From Photobacterium swingsii (GTDB taxonomy: Bacteria > Pseudomonadota > Gammaproteobacteria > Enterobacterales > Vibrionaceae): a DNA stretch of 64,000 nucleotides. Below are positions 40,251 to 52,576 of the stretch, piece by piece. The stretch is taken from contig NZ_AP024852.1 of the NCBI RefSeq assembly GCF_024346715.1, forward strand, positions 372,001 to 436,000, read 5' to 3'. Position 1 is the stretch's first letter, and every line of letters begins with the position of its first letter. The position numbers and the translations under genes are program-made. The notes below the pieces were generated by a model. That model was not told the origin of the DNA and did not search any database. It worked only from the letters and a program-made list of their open reading frames with translations.

Positions 40251-41198
40251 ATGTCAGAACAATTTGAGCACATTTCCGTCTTACTTCATGAATCAGTAGA
40301 CGGTCTCGATATTAAACCCGATGGTATTTATATCGATGGCACGTTTGGTCGTGGTGGCCACAGTCGCCTGATCCTATCTAAGCTGGGCGAGAATGGTCGT
40401 CTTTACGGTATTGACCGTGATCCTCAAGCAATTGCTGAAGCTCAGACGATTGATGATCCGCGTTTTTCAATTATCCATGGTCCATTTTCTGGCATGGCTA
40501 ATTACATGGAAACGCGTGAATTGTTAGGCAAAGTTGACGGCGTACTCCTTGACCTTGGTGTATCGTCGCCACAACTCGATGATGCTGAGCGTGGTTTTAG
40601 CTTTATGCGTGACGGCCCGCTTGATATGCGTATGGACCCGACAACTGGTCTTTCTGCTGCTGAATGGTTAGCAGAAGCGGAGGCTGATGATATTGCTTGG
40701 GTACTAAAAGAGTTTGGCGAAGAGCGTTTTGCTAAGCGTATTGCACGCGGCATTGTTGAGCACCGTGAAAATCCAGAAAAAGAGCCGCTAACGCGTACTA
40801 CACAGTTAGCGAGCTTGATTGCGGCTGTATCCCCATTTCGTGATAAGCATAAGCACCCAGCAACGCGTAGCTTCCAAGCAATCCGCATTTATATCAACAG
40901 TGAGCTAGAAGAAATTGATACAGCATTGAACGGTGCATTGAAAGTGTTAGCACCGCAAGGCCGTTTATCTATCATCAGTTTCCATTCGCTTGAAGATCGT
41001 ATGGTTAAGCGCTTTATGCGTAAGCACAGCAAAGGGCCTGAAGTCCCTGCGGGTTTACCATTAACGGAAGAGCAAATTAAAGCGCTAGGCAGCGCTGATT
41101 TGAAACTGGCGAGTAAAGCGATCAAGCCATCGAATAATGAACTAGGCCACAATACTCGTGCGCGTAGCTCTGTGTTGCGTTTAGCCGAGAAGTTATGA
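40251..41198 (+). CDS. rsmH: 16S rRNA (cytosine1402-N4)-methyltransferase RsmH
   Basis: A 315-residue MraW-type methyltransferase. [24 protein letters not shown] (SAM binding), [12 protein letters not shown] and HSLEDRMVK are family motifs. It methylates N4 of C1402. The upstream region is AT-rich without a clear Shine-Dalgarno sequence. It overlaps ftsL by four bases. Confidence 0.96.
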   Translation: MSEQFEHISVLLHESVDGLDIKPDGIYIDGTFGRGGHSRLILSKLGENGRLYGIDRDPQAIAEAQTIDDPRFSIIHGPFSGMANYMETRELLGKVDGVLLDLGVSSPQLDDAERGFSFMRDGPLDMRMDPTTGLSAAEWLAEAEADDIAWVLKEFGEERFAKRIARGIVEHRENPEKEPLTRTTQLASLIAAVSPFRDKHKHPATRSFQAIRIYINSELEEIDTALNGALKVLAPQGRLSIISFHSLEDRMVKRFMRKHSKGPEVPAGLPLTEEQIKALGSADLKLASKAIKPSNNELGHNTRARSSVLRLAEKL

Positions 41199-41518
41199 AG
41201 CCAACCGCTGAACCCTCAGTAAATTTAACACGCCTGATCGTTAAGGATCTCTTTTCGATTGGGCGGTTACCGCTATTGTTACTGGTGCTGATCTTAGGAT
41301 CGGCATTGGCCGTGGTGTATATCACCCACCAGTCGCGTCAGCTGATTGTTCAGCAAGAGCAACTCCTTATCGAGCGTGACCAGCTCGATATTGAGTGGCG
41401 AAATCAAATATTGGAAGAGAATTCTCTGGCCGAGCACAGTCGTGTGGAACGCTTAGCAGAAACGCAGCTTGAAATGAAGCGTCCTACTGCGGCGAATGAA
41501 ATAGTTGTCCAGCGATGA
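41195..41518 (+). CDS. ftsL: Cell division protein FtsL
   Basis: A 107-residue bitopic protein. A short cytoplasmic part, one membrane helix (about 26-45) and a periplasmic coiled coil with leucine spacing (about 50-95). It forms the FtsQLB complex that activates FtsWI. It is coupled by four-base overlaps to rsmH and ftsI. Confidence 0.94.
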   Translation: MKPTAEPSVNLTRLIVKDLFSIGRLPLLLLVLILGSALAVVYITHQSRQLIVQQEQLLIERDQLDIEWRNQILEENSLAEHSRVERLAETQLEMKRPTAANEIVVQR

Positions 41519-43287
41519 TAAAAATCTTCAAACGAACCAAAACATCCAATCAACGCCGCGTTAAAGCGCCACCGGTTTTTATTCCGTGGCGTTTTAATAT
41601 TATCTGTGGCTTCGTTATTTTAGCGCTTGGCCTCCTCATTGGCCGTGCGGCTTACATCCAAGTTTTAGAACCGGGCAAGCTGATCCAAGAAGGGGACTTA
41701 CGCTCATTACGCGTGAAAGCCTTGCCGTCAGCGCGCGGTATTATTTCGGATCGTAACGGCGAGCAGCTTGCCGTGAGTGTACCTGTACAGGCCGTATGGG
41801 CAGATCCCGTTCAAATCTATAAGCATGGCGGCATGATCGAGCAGGCTCGCTGGCATGCGCTCGCTGATGTACTGGGTCTTGACCGTCAGAAGCTTGTTAA
41901 GCGCATTGAAAAAAACCAAAAACGACGGTTTATTTATCTTGCTCGCCAAGTGAGTCCGGCGATGGCGGCTTATGTCGGGAAACTTAAATTACCCGGTGTA
42001 GGTCTTAAAGATGAATCTCGCCGCTTTTACCCTGCTGGTGAAGTTAGTGCCCACTTGATCGGCATGACGGGAATTGATAGCCACGGCTTAGAAGGGGTGG
42101 AACGCACCTACGATGGTTGGTTAACGGGCGAGCCGGGCCGTAAAACGGTACGTAAAGACCGCTATGGTCGCGTGGTTGAAAATATCTCGCTGAAGCAACG
42201 TGAGCCGGGTAAACCGCTGGAATTAAGTATCGATCAGCGTTTGCAAGCCATGGCGTATCGCGCCGTGAAGCAAGCGGTGGTGGACTACCGTGCGACCTCT
42301 GCCAGTGTTGTGATGGTTGATGTTCGCACCGGTGAAGTGCTGGCGATGGTCAATGCTCCCTCCTACAACCCCAATAATCGCGAGGGGTTACAAAGCTTTC
42401 GAATGCGTAATCGGGTAATCACCGATGCGATGGAGCCAGGCTCGACCATTAAACCTTTTGTGGTGTTAACGGCGCTAGAAAATGGTGTGGCCGATGAAAA
42501 TACCATCATAGATACGGGGAATGGCATTATGCAAGTTGGCGGTAGCCGAGTGCGTGATGTCTCGAAAGTAGGTAAAGCCAACTTGGCTCGTATTCTCCAA
42601 AAATCCAGTAACATCGGTGTCAGTAAGCTGTCATTGGCGATGCCTGTTGAAGCCTTGCTGGGGATGTATAGCAGTGTTGGGATGGGCGATCCGTCTGGCA
42701 TTAATTTGATTGGCGAATCACAGGGTTTCTTCCCTGATCGCCGTCGTTGGTCTGATTTTGAACGTGCTACCTTGTCATTTGGTTACGGTATTTCGGTGAC
42801 ACCGATTCAGTTAGTACGTGCTTACGCCACTTTAGGCGCACTTGGGGTCAGCCGTCCCCTCTCGATTTTAAAAACTGAAGAGGTTATGCCTGGCCGTCAA
42901 GTGGTGTCAGTTGAGAATACGCGTAAGTTGCTCGATATGCTTGAGATGGTGACTGGGCCAGAAGGCAGTGCTAAACGTGCCGCAGTACCGGGCTACCGTG
43001 TTGGGGCCAAAACAGGTACGGCAAAAGTGGCTGCTGCTGGCGGCTACAGCGATGAATACATAGCGATGACAGCAGGTCTTGCTCCGATCAGTAATCCTCG
43101 AATTGCTATGGTTGTAGTCGTGAATGAGCCACAAGGCGATCAATATTATGGTGGTGCAATTGCGGCGCCGATTTTTGCAGATGTCATGGGTAATGCGCTG
43201 CAAATTTTGAATGTGCCGCCAGACGCAGGTTCTGGCGATAAATTAAAAGTTGTACATAACAGGGGCGCCTCGAATGCCGATACCTAA
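41515..43287 (+). CDS. ftsI: Peptidoglycan transpeptidase FtsI (PBP3)
   Basis: A 590-residue class B PBP. One N-terminal membrane helix (about 29-49), a pedestal domain, and the transpeptidase domain with SxxK S310-K313 (GSTIKPF), SxN at 364-366 (SSN) and KTG at 499-501. It cross-links septal peptidoglycan with FtsW and is the target of several beta-lactams. Confidence 0.96.
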   Translation: MIKIFKRTKTSNQRRVKAPPVFIPWRFNIICGFVILALGLLIGRAAYIQVLEPGKLIQEGDLRSLRVKALPSARGIISDRNGEQLAVSVPVQAVWADPVQIYKHGGMIEQARWHALADVLGLDRQKLVKRIEKNQKRRFIYLARQVSPAMAAYVGKLKLPGVGLKDESRRFYPAGEVSAHLIGMTGIDSHGLEGVERTYDGWLTGEPGRKTVRKDRYGRVVENISLKQREPGKPLELSIDQRLQAMAYRAVKQAVVDYRATSASVVMVDVRTGEVLAMVNAPSYNPNNREGLQSFRMRNRVITDAMEPGSTIKPFVVLTALENGVADENTIIDTGNGIMQVGGSRVRDVSKVGKANLARILQKSSNIGVSKLSLAMPVEALLGMYSSVGMGDPSGINLIGESQGFFPDRRRWSDFERATLSFGYGISVTPIQLVRAYATLGALGVSRPLSILKTEEVMPGRQVVSVENTRKLLDMLEMVTGPEGSAKRAAVPGYRVGAKTGTAKVAAAGGYSDEYIAMTAGLAPISNPRIAMVVVVNEPQGDQYYGGAIAAPIFADVMGNALQILNVPPDAGSGDKLKVVHNRGASNADT

Positions 43288-44788
43288 CCAAAACAATACT
43301 ATCGGATGCTTGTTGGCATCATGGCTACCAACAGCACTGAATGATGATATCAGCACACTAACGCCGTCCTCATTTACTTTAGATAGCCGAGCAGTGGTGA
43401 ATGGCAGTTTATTTGCCGCCGTTAAAGGTCACCAAGTTGATGGTCGTCGTTTTATTGATAAAGCCATTGCTCAAGGTGCTATTGCTGTTTTAGCCGAAGC
43501 TGACGGCGAGGCAGAGCACGGTGAGGTTCGGATACAGCAAGCTGTACCTGTTATCTATTTTTCGCAGTTGAATTTGCACTTGTCCGCCATTGCGAAGGTG
43601 TTCTATCAACGGCCTGATGAGCAGCTAAAATTGGTTGCTGTCACCGGCACCAATGGCAAAACGACCATCAGTCAGATCTTGGCACAGTGGGCCGAGTTGG
43701 TGGGCTATCGCTCGGGGGTTATGGGCACTACAGGTAACGGGTTACTGAGTAACTTGGTTCCCGCGGCGAATACCACAGGTAGCGCGATTGAAATTCAACA
43801 CGTACTGGCTGATTTACATCAACAAGGTGCGTCTTTTGCAGCGATGGAAGTCTCGTCGCATGGCTTGGTGCAAGGGCGTGTCAAAGCCCTGCATTTTGCA
43901 GCCAGTATTTTTACCAATTTAAGCCGAGATCACCTCGATTATCATGGCGATATGGCCAATTATGCTGCGGCTAAACAAACCCTGTTTACTGAGCATCATG
44001 CGGGTGTCGCTGTCATCAATATGGATGATGACGTTGGCCGTCAATGGTTAACAGCCTTGCCCAATGCCGTGGCGGTGACAACGCAAGCGTCTATCGCCGC
44101 TAAGCACCAAGGGCCTTCTCTATGGCTGACGGATGTGGCGTACAGCACTCAAGGGGTTACGCTAAGTTTTGACTCGTCATGGGGAGCGGGTTCATTTACG
44201 GCGCCATTAGTTGGCTCGTTTAATGTAATGAATATTATGCTGGCGTTAGCGACATTATTGGCGACTGGGCATGATCTTGATCGACTCATTGCGACTGCGC
44301 CACAGTTAAAAGCTGTGATTGGCCGAATGGAAGTTTTTCAAAAGGCTGACAAACCTTTGATGGTAGTGGATTATGCTCATACCCCTGATGCACTAGAAAA
44401 GGCATTGCAGGCATTACAAGTGCATTGCGATGGCAAGCTGTGGTGTATTTTTGGTTGTGGTGGCGATCGTGATACGGGCAAACGTCCAATGATGGCAGCG
44501 ATTGCAGAGCAGCATGCTGATCAAATTATCTTAACTGATGATAACCCACGCAGTGAAAATCCTGAGTCCATCATGAATGACATGACAGCAGGGTTGGTTA
44601 ATGCAGATCAAGCGCACCTTATTCACGATCGATTCGGTGCTTGCCAATATGCGATCACCCACGCTAACCCACAAGATATTGTTTTAGTGGCTGGTAAAGG
44701 TCACGAAGATTATCAAATTTTAGCGGATCGCACGATTCACTATTCCGACCGAGAAACGGTTCAAACTTTATTGGAGACGCATGCATGA
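43274..44788 (+). CDS. murE: UDP-MurNAc-tripeptide synthetase MurE
   Basis: A 504-residue Mur ligase. ATP-binding GTNGKTT and the DNPR motif (DDNPRSEN), which recognises meso-diaminopimelate. It adds meso-DAP to UDP-MurNAc-L-Ala-D-Glu. I choose the ATG at 43274 (14-base overlap with ftsI, AGGGG upstream); the open frame begins at a TTG at 43250. Confidence 0.95.
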   Translation: MPIPNQNNTIGCLLASWLPTALNDDISTLTPSSFTLDSRAVVNGSLFAAVKGHQVDGRRFIDKAIAQGAIAVLAEADGEAEHGEVRIQQAVPVIYFSQLNLHLSAIAKVFYQRPDEQLKLVAVTGTNGKTTISQILAQWAELVGYRSGVMGTTGNGLLSNLVPAANTTGSAIEIQHVLADLHQQGASFAAMEVSSHGLVQGRVKALHFAASIFTNLSRDHLDYHGDMANYAAAKQTLFTEHHAGVAVINMDDDVGRQWLTALPNAVAVTTQASIAAKHQGPSLWLTDVAYSTQGVTLSFDSSWGAGSFTAPLVGSFNVMNIMLALATLLATGHDLDRLIATAPQLKAVIGRMEVFQKADKPLMVVDYAHTPDALEKALQALQVHCDGKLWCIFGCGGDRDTGKRPMMAAIAEQHADQIILTDDNPRSENPESIMNDMTAGLVNADQAHLIHDRFGACQYAITHANPQDIVLVAGKGHEDYQILADRTIHYSDRETVQTLLETHA

Positions 44789-46161
44789 TTAACGTGCAAT
44801 TGTCTCATCTAGCCAATGAGCTAGGTGCCACATTAATGGGCGATGATATTCAAATTGCCTCTGTATCAACCGATACTCGTCAGATTGAGCAAGATGCACT
44901 ATTCATTGCGCTAAAAGGCGAACGATTTGATGCGCATGATTTTTGCCAGAGTGCGATTGATAGTGGCGCGAAAGCATTACTGGTTAGTCGTCACTTACCT
45001 CTCGATGTTCCACAACTTGTGGTAGCTGATACCCGATTAGCGCTGGGTCAACTTGGCGCATGGGTGATGAAAACACTGACACAAACGCAAGGCCTTAAAA
45101 CCGTTGCGCTAACTGGTAGCTGCGGCAAGACCACAGTGAAAGAGATGGTTGCGGAGATCCTTGGCTTAAAAGGCAATGTACTCGCAACAGCGGGCAATTT
45201 TAATAATGATATCGGTGTTCCACTTACATTATTACGGTTAACGGCAGCGCATGACTTTGCGGTGATCGAGCTGGGCGCGAACCATCAAAATGAAATTGCC
45301 TATACGACGAATCTGGTGAAACCACAAACTGCGCTTGTGAATAATTTAGCTGCCGCACACTTAGAAGGCTTCGGCTCATTGGCGGGTGTGGCAAAAGCGA
45401 AAGGTGAAATTTTTGAAGGGCTGCCAACTGGCGGCGTCGCGATTGTTAACCTTGATTCACATGATTTGCCGAATTGGCGTGAGAATTTGACTGAACAGCG
45501 GCTTTTAACCTTTTCTACGTCAAACTCTGAGGCTGATTTCTTTGCAAATGACATTATTGTTAACTCAGACGGTCGTGCTTGCTTTACAATGCGTACCCCC
45601 GAGGGGACGGCTTCCGTCATTTTGACGCTGGCTGGGGTGCATAATGTATCGAACGCTTTAGCGGCAGCGGCATTAAGTTATACCTTAGGCGCATCCTTGG
45701 ACGACATTACTCAAGGCTTAAGCCAAGTGGTGAATGTTAAAGGGCGTGTGGATATTACACAGCCTCATGCAGGACTTCGTCTTATTGATGATACCTATAA
45801 TGCCAGTGTGGCCTCTGTGAAAGCGGCGATTGATTTACTTGCATCGTTCAAGGATCAGCGCTGGTTTGTGTTGGGGGATATGGCTGAGCTTGGCGAGGAG
45901 AGCGATCAACTCCACCGTGAAGTTGGCGAGTACGCTAAAGAAAAATCCCTTGATGCCGTGTTCACCTTTGGTCGTGCGAGCGCGATTGTGAGTGAACTGA
46001 ACCAAGGTTTGCACTTTGATAATAAACAGGCGCTGATTGCGACGTTAACGGCGCAGTTAGACCAAGAATTTAAACAACACCAAGAGGTAACAGTGTTGGC
46101 AAAAGGAGCACGTAGCTCCCGCATGGAAGATGTGATTGTCGCACTGCAGGAAAATAAATAA
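44785..46161 (+). CDS. murF: UDP-MurNAc-tripeptide-D-alanyl-D-alanine ligase MurF
   Basis: A 458-residue Mur ligase with ATP-binding GSCGKTT and the central domain signature [10 protein letters not shown]. It adds D-Ala-D-Ala to make the UDP-MurNAc-pentapeptide. The dipeptide maker Ddl is not encoded in this window, so its gene must be elsewhere. It overlaps murE by four bases and mraY by one. Confidence 0.95.
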   Translation: MINVQLSHLANELGATLMGDDIQIASVSTDTRQIEQDALFIALKGERFDAHDFCQSAIDSGAKALLVSRHLPLDVPQLVVADTRLALGQLGAWVMKTLTQTQGLKTVALTGSCGKTTVKEMVAEILGLKGNVLATAGNFNNDIGVPLTLLRLTAAHDFAVIELGANHQNEIAYTTNLVKPQTALVNNLAAAHLEGFGSLAGVAKAKGEIFEGLPTGGVAIVNLDSHDLPNWRENLTEQRLLTFSTSNSEADFFANDIIVNSDGRACFTMRTPEGTASVILTLAGVHNVSNALAAAALSYTLGASLDDITQGLSQVVNVKGRVDITQPHAGLRLIDDTYNASVASVKAAIDLLASFKDQRWFVLGDMAELGEESDQLHREVGEYAKEKSLDAVFTFGRASAIVSELNQGLHFDNKQALIATLTAQLDQEFKQHQEVTVLAKGARSSRMEDVIVALQENK

Positions 46162-47243
46162 TGATTTACTGGTTAGCTGACGTACTTCAGTCTACGTTCC
46201 CATTTTTTCGTCTTTTCGAATATTTGACGTTTCGCGCTATTGTTAGTGTTCTTACTGCTTTAGTTCTTTCACTATGGATGGGACCTCGTCTGATCGCCCG
46301 TTTGCAAATGCTGCAAATTGGTCAGGTTGTACGTAACGAAGGCCCTGAATCTCACTTTAGTAAACGTGGTACGCCAACAATGGGCGGTATCATGATTTTA
46401 GCGGCAATCACTATCACTGTTTTGCTGTGGGCTGATTTATCAAACCCGTATGTTTGGGCTGTATTGGTTGTCATGCTGGGCTATGGTGCGGTTGGTTTTG
46501 TCGATGATTACCGTAAGGTTGTTCACAAAAATACCGACGGCTTGATTGCGCGCTGGAAGTACTTCTGGCAGTCAGTGATCGCGCTAGGTGTTGCATTTGC
46601 GCTGTACATGCATGGCAAAGACACAGCAGCTACTCAGCTGGTGGTGCCTTTCTTTAAAGATGTGATGCCACAGTTAGGTTTGTTCTACATCATTTTCACT
46701 TATTTTGTGATTGTGGGTACCAGTAACGCGGTTAACTTGACCGATGGCCTTGATGGTCTGGCGATTATGCCGACGGTCATGGTGGCATCGGGCATGGCCT
46801 TTATCGCGTGGGCAACAGGTAACGTGAATTTTGCCAATTACTTGCATATTCCTTATTTAAGCAATGCCAGTGAATTGGTGATTGTCTGTACCGCCATTGT
46901 TGGTGCGGGTCTTGGTTTCCTTTGGTTTAATACTTACCCAGCCCAAGTCTTTATGGGCGATGTGGGTTCATTAGCATTAGGTGGTGCACTTGGCACTATC
47001 GCAGTATTGGTACGCCAAGAGCTACTGCTGGTGATCATGGGCGGTGTGTTTGTGATGGAAACCGTATCGGTGATCCTCCAAGTTGGGTCGTATAAACTAC
47101 GCGGCCAACGCATTTTCCGTATGGCACCTATTCATCACCATTACGAATTGAAAGGCTGGCCTGAACCACGTGTGATCGTGCGTTTTTGGATCATCACTAT
47201 GATGCTAGTGTTAATTGCACTGGCGACATTGAAGGTACGCTAA
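46161..47243 (+). CDS. mraY: Phospho-MurNAc-pentapeptide transferase MraY
   Basis: A 360-residue membrane enzyme with about ten helices, the E. coli length. Aspartate-rich motifs are [16 protein letters not shown] and [10 protein letters not shown], plus PIHHHYEL at the last loop. It makes lipid I from UDP-MurNAc-pentapeptide and undecaprenyl phosphate. Confidence 0.97.
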   Translation: MIYWLADVLQSTFPFFRLFEYLTFRAIVSVLTALVLSLWMGPRLIARLQMLQIGQVVRNEGPESHFSKRGTPTMGGIMILAAITITVLLWADLSNPYVWAVLVVMLGYGAVGFVDDYRKVVHKNTDGLIARWKYFWQSVIALGVAFALYMHGKDTAATQLVVPFFKDVMPQLGLFYIIFTYFVIVGTSNAVNLTDGLDGLAIMPTVMVASGMAFIAWATGNVNFANYLHIPYLSNASELVIVCTAIVGAGLGFLWFNTYPAQVFMGDVGSLALGGALGTIAVLVRQELLLVIMGGVFVMETVSVILQVGSYKLRGQRIFRMAPIHHHYELKGWPEPRVIVRFWIITMMLVLIALATLKVR

Positions 47244-48602
47244 ATGAATGGCTTAGGTGGAGTAAAACGTGTTGTAGTGATTGGTTTAGGTATGACAGGC
47301 TTGTCTGTTGTTCACCACCTCGTGCGACAGTCGGTGGCTTATGATCTGGATTTAGAGATTAAAGTCATTGATACGCGCGCTACGCCACCTGGCCAGGAAT
47401 CGCTTCCGAGCAGTGTTGAACTGTGCCGCGGCGAATGGAACATGACCTGGTTACTGGCGGCCGATATGATCGTTGCTAGCCCTGGCATTGCACTGGCAAC
47501 CCCAGAGCTTCAGCAGGCTGCTAAAGCGGGTATTGAGATTGTGGGCGATATTGAGCTATTTGCTCGCGCTGTGACAAAACCCGTTGTCGCTATTACTGGC
47601 TCGAACGGTAAAAGTACGGTGACCAGCCTAGTGGGTGAAATGGCGAAAGAAGCCAATATCAATGTTGGAGTTGGTGGAAATATTGGTTTTGCAGCATTAG
47701 ACATGCTCGCCAATGATCACGAGCTGTACGTACTTGAGTTATCAAGTTTTCAGCTAGAAACGACTTCATCATTGAAGCTGAAGGCGGCGACTTACTTAAA
47801 CCTGTCTGAAGATCATATGGATCGCTATGATGGGCTCGCGGACTACAGCGCAGCAAAAATGCGTATTTTCGATCATGCTGAATTAGTGGTTTATAACCGC
47901 GATGATTTAGCGACGCGCCCGAATCTTTCGGCTGATGTGGCTGAAACCAGCTTTGGTTTTGATGATCAAGATTATGGCTTGATTGTGCTAGATGGCCAAG
48001 AGTACCTTGCTGTCGATCAACATCCCCTCATGCCTGCTAACGACATCGCATTGGTTGGTCGCCATAATGTGGCGAATAGCCTTGCAGCACTAGCTCTGGC
48101 AGATGCTGCTGGCATTGATCATGAGTCGGCTTGCCGTGCTTTACGTCGTTACACAGGGTTAGTGCATCGTTGCCAACTAGTGGTGCAACAGCACGATGTG
48201 AAATGGGTGAATGACTCTAAAGCAACCAATGTGGCAAGTACCCTAGCAGCTCTTAAAGGGTTAAACCTTGGCGGCAAACTCCACTTGTTGGTGGGGGGAG
48301 ACGGTAAAGGCGCGGACTTTTCTGAATTGCAGCCAGTATTGGCCGAATTAAATGTGCAGCTGTACTGCTATGGCCGTGATGGTGCGTTATTTGCCCCTTT
48401 GGTAGAGAGTCCTATTTGTGTCGAGACCATGGCACAAGCGATGACCCAAGCGGCAAAGACAGCTCATGCCGGGGATATGATCATGCTGTCACCCGCCTGC
48501 GCCAGTTTTGATCAGTTTCCTAATTTTATGACGCGCGGCGACACGTTTGTTGCGTTGGCGCAAGAGTTGCAGCATCAAGTCGCAGGAGCGAATGAATGCT
48601 AA
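47244..48602 (+). CDS. murD: UDP-MurNAc-L-alanine-D-glutamate ligase MurD
   Basis: A 452-residue Mur ligase. N-terminal Rossmann domain (VVIGLGMTG), ATP-binding GSNGKST and the NDSKATN motif in the C-terminal domain. It adds D-glutamate. It follows mraY with no spacer and overlaps ftsW by seven bases. Confidence 0.96.
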   Translation: MNGLGGVKRVVVIGLGMTGLSVVHHLVRQSVAYDLDLEIKVIDTRATPPGQESLPSSVELCRGEWNMTWLLAADMIVASPGIALATPELQQAAKAGIEIVGDIELFARAVTKPVVAITGSNGKSTVTSLVGEMAKEANINVGVGGNIGFAALDMLANDHELYVLELSSFQLETTSSLKLKAATYLNLSEDHMDRYDGLADYSAAKMRIFDHAELVVYNRDDLATRPNLSADVAETSFGFDDQDYGLIVLDGQEYLAVDQHPLMPANDIALVGRHNVANSLAALALADAAGIDHESACRALRRYTGLVHRCQLVVQQHDVKWVNDSKATNVASTLAALKGLNLGGKLHLLVGGDGKGADFSELQPVLAELNVQLYCYGRDGALFAPLVESPICVETMAQAMTQAAKTAHAGDMIMLSPACASFDQFPNFMTRGDTFVALAQELQHQVAGANEC

Positions 48603-49807
48603 GACAGACCAGGGAAGGAATGACATCGGTGGGGGATTGGTTTACTAAACCATCAAGCCCATCGTTATACGATCGCCAGCTAGTGTGGATTGCACTTGCT
48701 TTGATGGTGATCGGTTTGGTGATCGTGACATCGGCCTCCGTGCCAATTGCAACGCGTTTAACGGGGATCCCGTTTTACTTTGCACTTCGCCATGCTTTTT
48801 TCCTCGGCTGTTCTCTTCTTATTATCGGTGTCATGGTGCAAGTACCATTGTCACGCTGGCAACAATTAAGTGTGCCCATGTTACTGGTATCGATGTTTTT
48901 ACTGGTTGTGGTACTCGGTATTGGTCGCTCGGTAAATGGTGCTGCGCGTTGGATCCCGCTAGGGATTTTTAACTTGCAGCCAGCGGAAGTCGCCAAGCTG
49001 TCACTCTTTATTTTCCTGTCAGGCTATCTTGTCCGTCAGTACACCCAAGTGCGTGCGAGCTTTTTAGGTTTTGCAAAACCCCTCGCAGTCCTGTTAGTGC
49101 TTGCTTTTTTATTGCTACAACAGCCCGATTTAGGGTCATTTGTTGTGATGTTTGTGACCACAGTAGGCATGTTATTTATTGCAGGCGCCCAATTATGGCA
49201 ATTCCTCGCTATGATAGCGGTGGCGATATTTGGCATTGTAATATTGATTGTGTTCGAGCCTTATCGAATGCGCCGGGTAACGTCATTTCTTGATCCTTGG
49301 GATGACCCTTTTGGTAGCGGTTACCAGCTGACTCAGTCACTGATGGCATTTGGTCGCGGTGATTGGTTAGGTCAAGGACTTGGTAATTCGATTCAAAAAC
49401 TCGAGTATTTACCTGAGGCACACACCGACTTTGTTTTTGCGGTACTCGCAGAAGAGCTCGGTTTAATTGGTGTTGTTGCCGTACTCATGTTGATTTTTGC
49501 CTTGGTGTTTAAAGCATTGCTGATTGGCAGAAAATCATTGCAAAGTGAACAGCTATTTGGTGGTTTTCTTGCATTTGGTATCGGCATTTGGTTTGCCTTC
49601 CAAACGCTAGTTAATGTCGGAGCAGCGGCCGGAATCGTGCCAACCAAAGGTTTGACCTTACCACTGATCAGTTACGGTGGTTCCAGTTTATTTATTATGG
49701 CGACAGCAGTCGCAATCTTGATTCGCATTGATCATGAGCAGCGGCTTCATGCTAAATATCATCCAGTCGAACAAGAACCAGAAGAAACTAGTGTTGAAAA
49801 AGATTGA
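48596..49807 (+). CDS. ftsW: Septal peptidoglycan glycosyltransferase FtsW
   Basis: A 403-residue SEDS protein with about ten membrane helices. Family signatures are [14 protein letters not shown] ([13 protein letters not shown]), the catalytic-loop region [21 protein letters not shown] and the C-terminal [16 protein letters not shown]. It polymerises septal glycan with FtsI. AGGAG lies seven bases before the ATG at 48596. Confidence 0.95.
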   Translation: MLRQTREGMTSVGDWFTKPSSPSLYDRQLVWIALALMVIGLVIVTSASVPIATRLTGIPFYFALRHAFFLGCSLLIIGVMVQVPLSRWQQLSVPMLLVSMFLLVVVLGIGRSVNGAARWIPLGIFNLQPAEVAKLSLFIFLSGYLVRQYTQVRASFLGFAKPLAVLLVLAFLLLQQPDLGSFVVMFVTTVGMLFIAGAQLWQFLAMIAVAIFGIVILIVFEPYRMRRVTSFLDPWDDPFGSGYQLTQSLMAFGRGDWLGQGLGNSIQKLEYLPEAHTDFVFAVLAEELGLIGVVAVLMLIFALVFKALLIGRKSLQSEQLFGGFLAFGIGIWFAFQTLVNVGAAAGIVPTKGLTLPLISYGGSSLFIMATAVAILIRIDHEQRLHAKYHPVEQEPEETSVEKD

Positions 49808-50877
49808 TGACAAAAAATAAACGCTTACTCGTTATGGCTGGCGGCACGGGGGGACATGTTTTCCCTGGGCTTGCGGTAGCGAAGCAATTACAGCAACAAG
49901 GGTGGGAAATCCGCTGGTTAGGTACCGCAGACCGAATGGAAGCGGAATTAGTGCCAAAGCATGGTATTGAGATTGACTTTATCAAAGTTAAAGGCCTGCG
50001 TGGTCAAGGTATTATGCGCCTTTTGGCAGCACCATTTAAAATTTTAGGCGCAATCAAACAAGCGCGTGTGCATATTAAAGCGTGGCAACCTGATGTTGTC
50101 CTTGGCATGGGGGGCTATGTCAGTGGTCCTGGTGGCGTAGCGGCATGGTTGAGCGGTATCCCCGTTGTATTGCATGAACAAAATGCGGTCGCTGGGTTAA
50201 CTAACCAATGGTTATCTAAAATCGCGCGTCGTGTACTGCAAGCCTTTCCGGGCGCGTTTGCCAAGCAGGAGATCGTGGGTAACCCTGTGCGCCAAGATGT
50301 GACTCAACTTGCGATGCCGAGTGAACGTTTAGCTCATCGCAGTGGTCCAATGCGTGTCCTTGTGATGGGGGGCAGCCAAGGTGCGCGTATTTTGAATCAG
50401 ACCATGCCTGAAGTTGCGGGGTTGCTAGGTGATGCAATTACGGTGTGGCATCAAGCTGGCAAAGGTGCACAAGTTGAAACCCAGCAAGCGTATCAAGCAC
50501 AAATTGATGCAGCTACAGAGGTGAAAGTCACCGAATTTATTGATGATGTCGCAGCAGCTTACGATTGGGCTGACATTGTTGTGTGTCGTTCAGGTGCGTT
50601 AACCGTCTCTGAGCTATCAGCCGCTGGCGTCGCAGCAATCTTTGTTCCTTTTATGCATAAAGATCGTCAGCAAGCGCTTAATGCCGATCATTTAGTGCAA
50701 GCTGGCGCAGCACTTATGATAGAGCAGCCAGAGCTGACCGCAGTAAAACTAGCACAACAACTTCAAAAACTTGATCGTCCCGCTTTGCTATCTATGGCGC
50801 AAGCGGCACGAGAAGCAGCGATCCTCGACGCCGACGTTCGAGTGGCAGACGTCATTAAATCGCTAGCCAAAAATTAG
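49807..50877 (+). CDS. murG: UDP-GlcNAc-lipid I transferase MurG
   Basis: A 356-residue GT-B glycosyltransferase. [10 protein letters not shown] in the first half and HEQNAVAG plus [19 protein letters not shown] in the second. It makes lipid II at the inner membrane. The ATG at 49807 overlaps the ftsW stop by one base; the preceding in-frame TTG at 49804 is unlikely. Confidence 0.96.
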   Translation: MTKNKRLLVMAGGTGGHVFPGLAVAKQLQQQGWEIRWLGTADRMEAELVPKHGIEIDFIKVKGLRGQGIMRLLAAPFKILGAIKQARVHIKAWQPDVVLGMGGYVSGPGGVAAWLSGIPVVLHEQNAVAGLTNQWLSKIARRVLQAFPGAFAKQEIVGNPVRQDVTQLAMPSERLAHRSGPMRVLVMGGSQGARILNQTMPEVAGLLGDAITVWHQAGKGAQVETQQAYQAQIDAATEVKVTEFIDDVAAAYDWADIVVCRSGALTVSELSAAGVAAIFVPFMHKDRQQALNADHLVQAGAALMIEQPELTAVKLAQQLQKLDRPALLSMAQAAREAAILDADVRVADVIKSLAKN

Positions 50878-50890
50878 AACGAGAAAAGTG

Positions 50891-52354
50891 ATGAACAATA
50901 AATTGGATAACCAGCAATTAGCCAAAATTAGAACCATGGTGCCAGAGATGCGCCGTGTTGAACGTATTCACTTTGTCGGCATCGGCGGAGCGGGCATGAG
51001 TGGGATTGCTGAAGTTTTGGTCAATGAAGGTTACCGCATTAGTGGCTCAGACATTGCGCCAAATGCAGTAACGAACAGTTTAGCAAGCAAAGGTGCTGAA
51101 ATCTTCTTTGGTCATAGCCAAGAAAATGTTCAGGGCGCGAGTGTTGTGGTTGTTTCAACGGCTATTTCGCCTGAAAATCCAGAGCTGGTAGCTGCGCGTG
51201 AATCACGCATTCCAGTTGTGCGCCGTGCAGAGATGCTGGCTGAGCTAATGCGTTACCGCCATGGTATTGCGATCGCAGGTACCCATGGTAAAACCACAAC
51301 AACCGCATTAGTGACCCAAATTTATTCAGAAGCAGGTTTAGATCCAACGTTTGTTAACGGTGGTTTAGTGAAGAGTGCTGGCACCAATGCGCGTTTAGGG
51401 TGTAGCCGTTACTTGATTGCTGAAGCGGATGAGAGCGACGCCTCTTTCCTACATCTTCAGCCGATGGTGAGTGTTGTCACTAATATTGAAGCTGATCATA
51501 TGGAAACCTATGGCGGTGATTTTGAGGTATTGAAACAAACCTTTATCGACTTCCTCCATAATCTGCCGTTTTATGGCTTGGCTGTGGTGTGTATTGATGA
51601 TCCTGTCGTTCGAGAGTTATTGCCACGTATTGGTCGCCAAGTGATCACTTATGGTTTTGCTGACGATGCTGATGTGCGTCTGCTGAATTATCGCCAAACA
51701 GGCCAACAAGGGCATTTCACTATTGCACGCCAAGGTAAGCCAAGTCTGGATATCACCTTGAATGTACCGGGTAAGCACAATGCCTTGAATGCGACGGCTG
51801 CAGTGGCGGTTGCGACAGAGGAAGGTGTTGATGATAGTGCGATTATTCGCGCACTTGCGGAATTCCAAGGTACTGGTCGCCGTTTTGATCACCTCGGTGA
51901 GTTCGAGAGTGGCAATGGCAAGGTGATGTTGGTTGATGATTACGGTCATCACCCAAGTGAGGTGGATGTGACTATCCAAGCGGCGCGAGCTGGCTGGGAA
52001 GATAAACGTTTAGTCATGATCTTCCAGCCACACCGCTATAGCCGAACGCGTGACCTTTACGAAGATTTCGCTAATGTGCTTGAGCAGGTTGATGTCTTGG
52101 TAATGCTGGACGTTTACTCGGCAGGAGAAACACCTATTGCAGGGGCGGATGGTCGGGCATTGTGCAGAACAATCCGTGGCCGTGGTAAAATAGACCCAAT
52201 CTTTGTGCCAAATATTGAAGCATTACCTGCCGCCTTGGCCAATATTATTGGTGAAGATGACTTGGTGTTGACGCAAGGTGCGGGTGATGTCGGTAAAGTA
52301 GCGCGTCAACTGGCAGAAATGAAGCTAAATATTGCAATCATGCGTGAAGCTTAG
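50891..52354 (+). CDS. murC: UDP-N-acetylmuramate-L-alanine ligase MurC
   Basis: A 487-residue Mur ligase with an N-terminal Rossmann motif ([11 protein letters not shown]), ATP-binding GTHGKTTTT and the C-terminal [10 protein letters not shown]. It adds L-alanine to UDP-MurNAc. The ATG is at 50891, just after an in-frame GTG at 50888; GAGAAAA serves as ribosome site. Confidence 0.96.
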   Translation: MNNKLDNQQLAKIRTMVPEMRRVERIHFVGIGGAGMSGIAEVLVNEGYRISGSDIAPNAVTNSLASKGAEIFFGHSQENVQGASVVVVSTAISPENPELVAARESRIPVVRRAEMLAELMRYRHGIAIAGTHGKTTTTALVTQIYSEAGLDPTFVNGGLVKSAGTNARLGCSRYLIAEADESDASFLHLQPMVSVVTNIEADHMETYGGDFEVLKQTFIDFLHNLPFYGLAVVCIDDPVVRELLPRIGRQVITYGFADDADVRLLNYRQTGQQGHFTIARQGKPSLDITLNVPGKHNALNATAAVAVATEEGVDDSAIIRALAEFQGTGRRFDHLGEFESGNGKVMLVDDYGHHPSEVDVTIQAARAGWEDKRLVMIFQPHRYSRTRDLYEDFANVLEQVDVLVMLDVYSAGETPIAGADGRALCRTIRGRGKIDPIFVPNIEALPAALANIIGEDDLVLTQGAGDVGKVARQLAEMKLNIAIMREA

Positions 52355-52457
52355 TTTTTCTGCGCATGTCGCTGAGTATATGGGCTTTTTTATTGCAGGG
52401 TTTTCATCATTGAAATAGATATGAACTCAGAGTCAGCATTAAATTAGCCAACAAATG

Positions 52458-52486
52458 TTGGAGAGTTAGGGCTTGGTCGGTATAAT
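52458..52486 (+). promoter_or_regulatory. Promoter for ftsQAZ in the murC-ftsQ gap
   Basis: TTGGAG at 52458-52463 and a perfect TATAAT at 52481-52486 with 17-base spacing, 90 bases before the ftsQ ATG. The gap of 222 bases replaces ddlB and carries nothing else clear except a T-run after murC at 52386 without a convincing stem. Confidence 0.65.
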
Positions 52487-52576
52487 CGGTCAACTTTGCT
52501 CAAAAATCATTTATTCGAGTTGAATTATCGTGTCGAGCATTGCTCTATACATTAGATAGGTAAGGTTTTTGGCGAA

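Noticed and set aside
52378..52398. A terminator directly after murC
   Set aside because: There is a T-run (about 52386-52391), but the preceding bases form no convincing stem.
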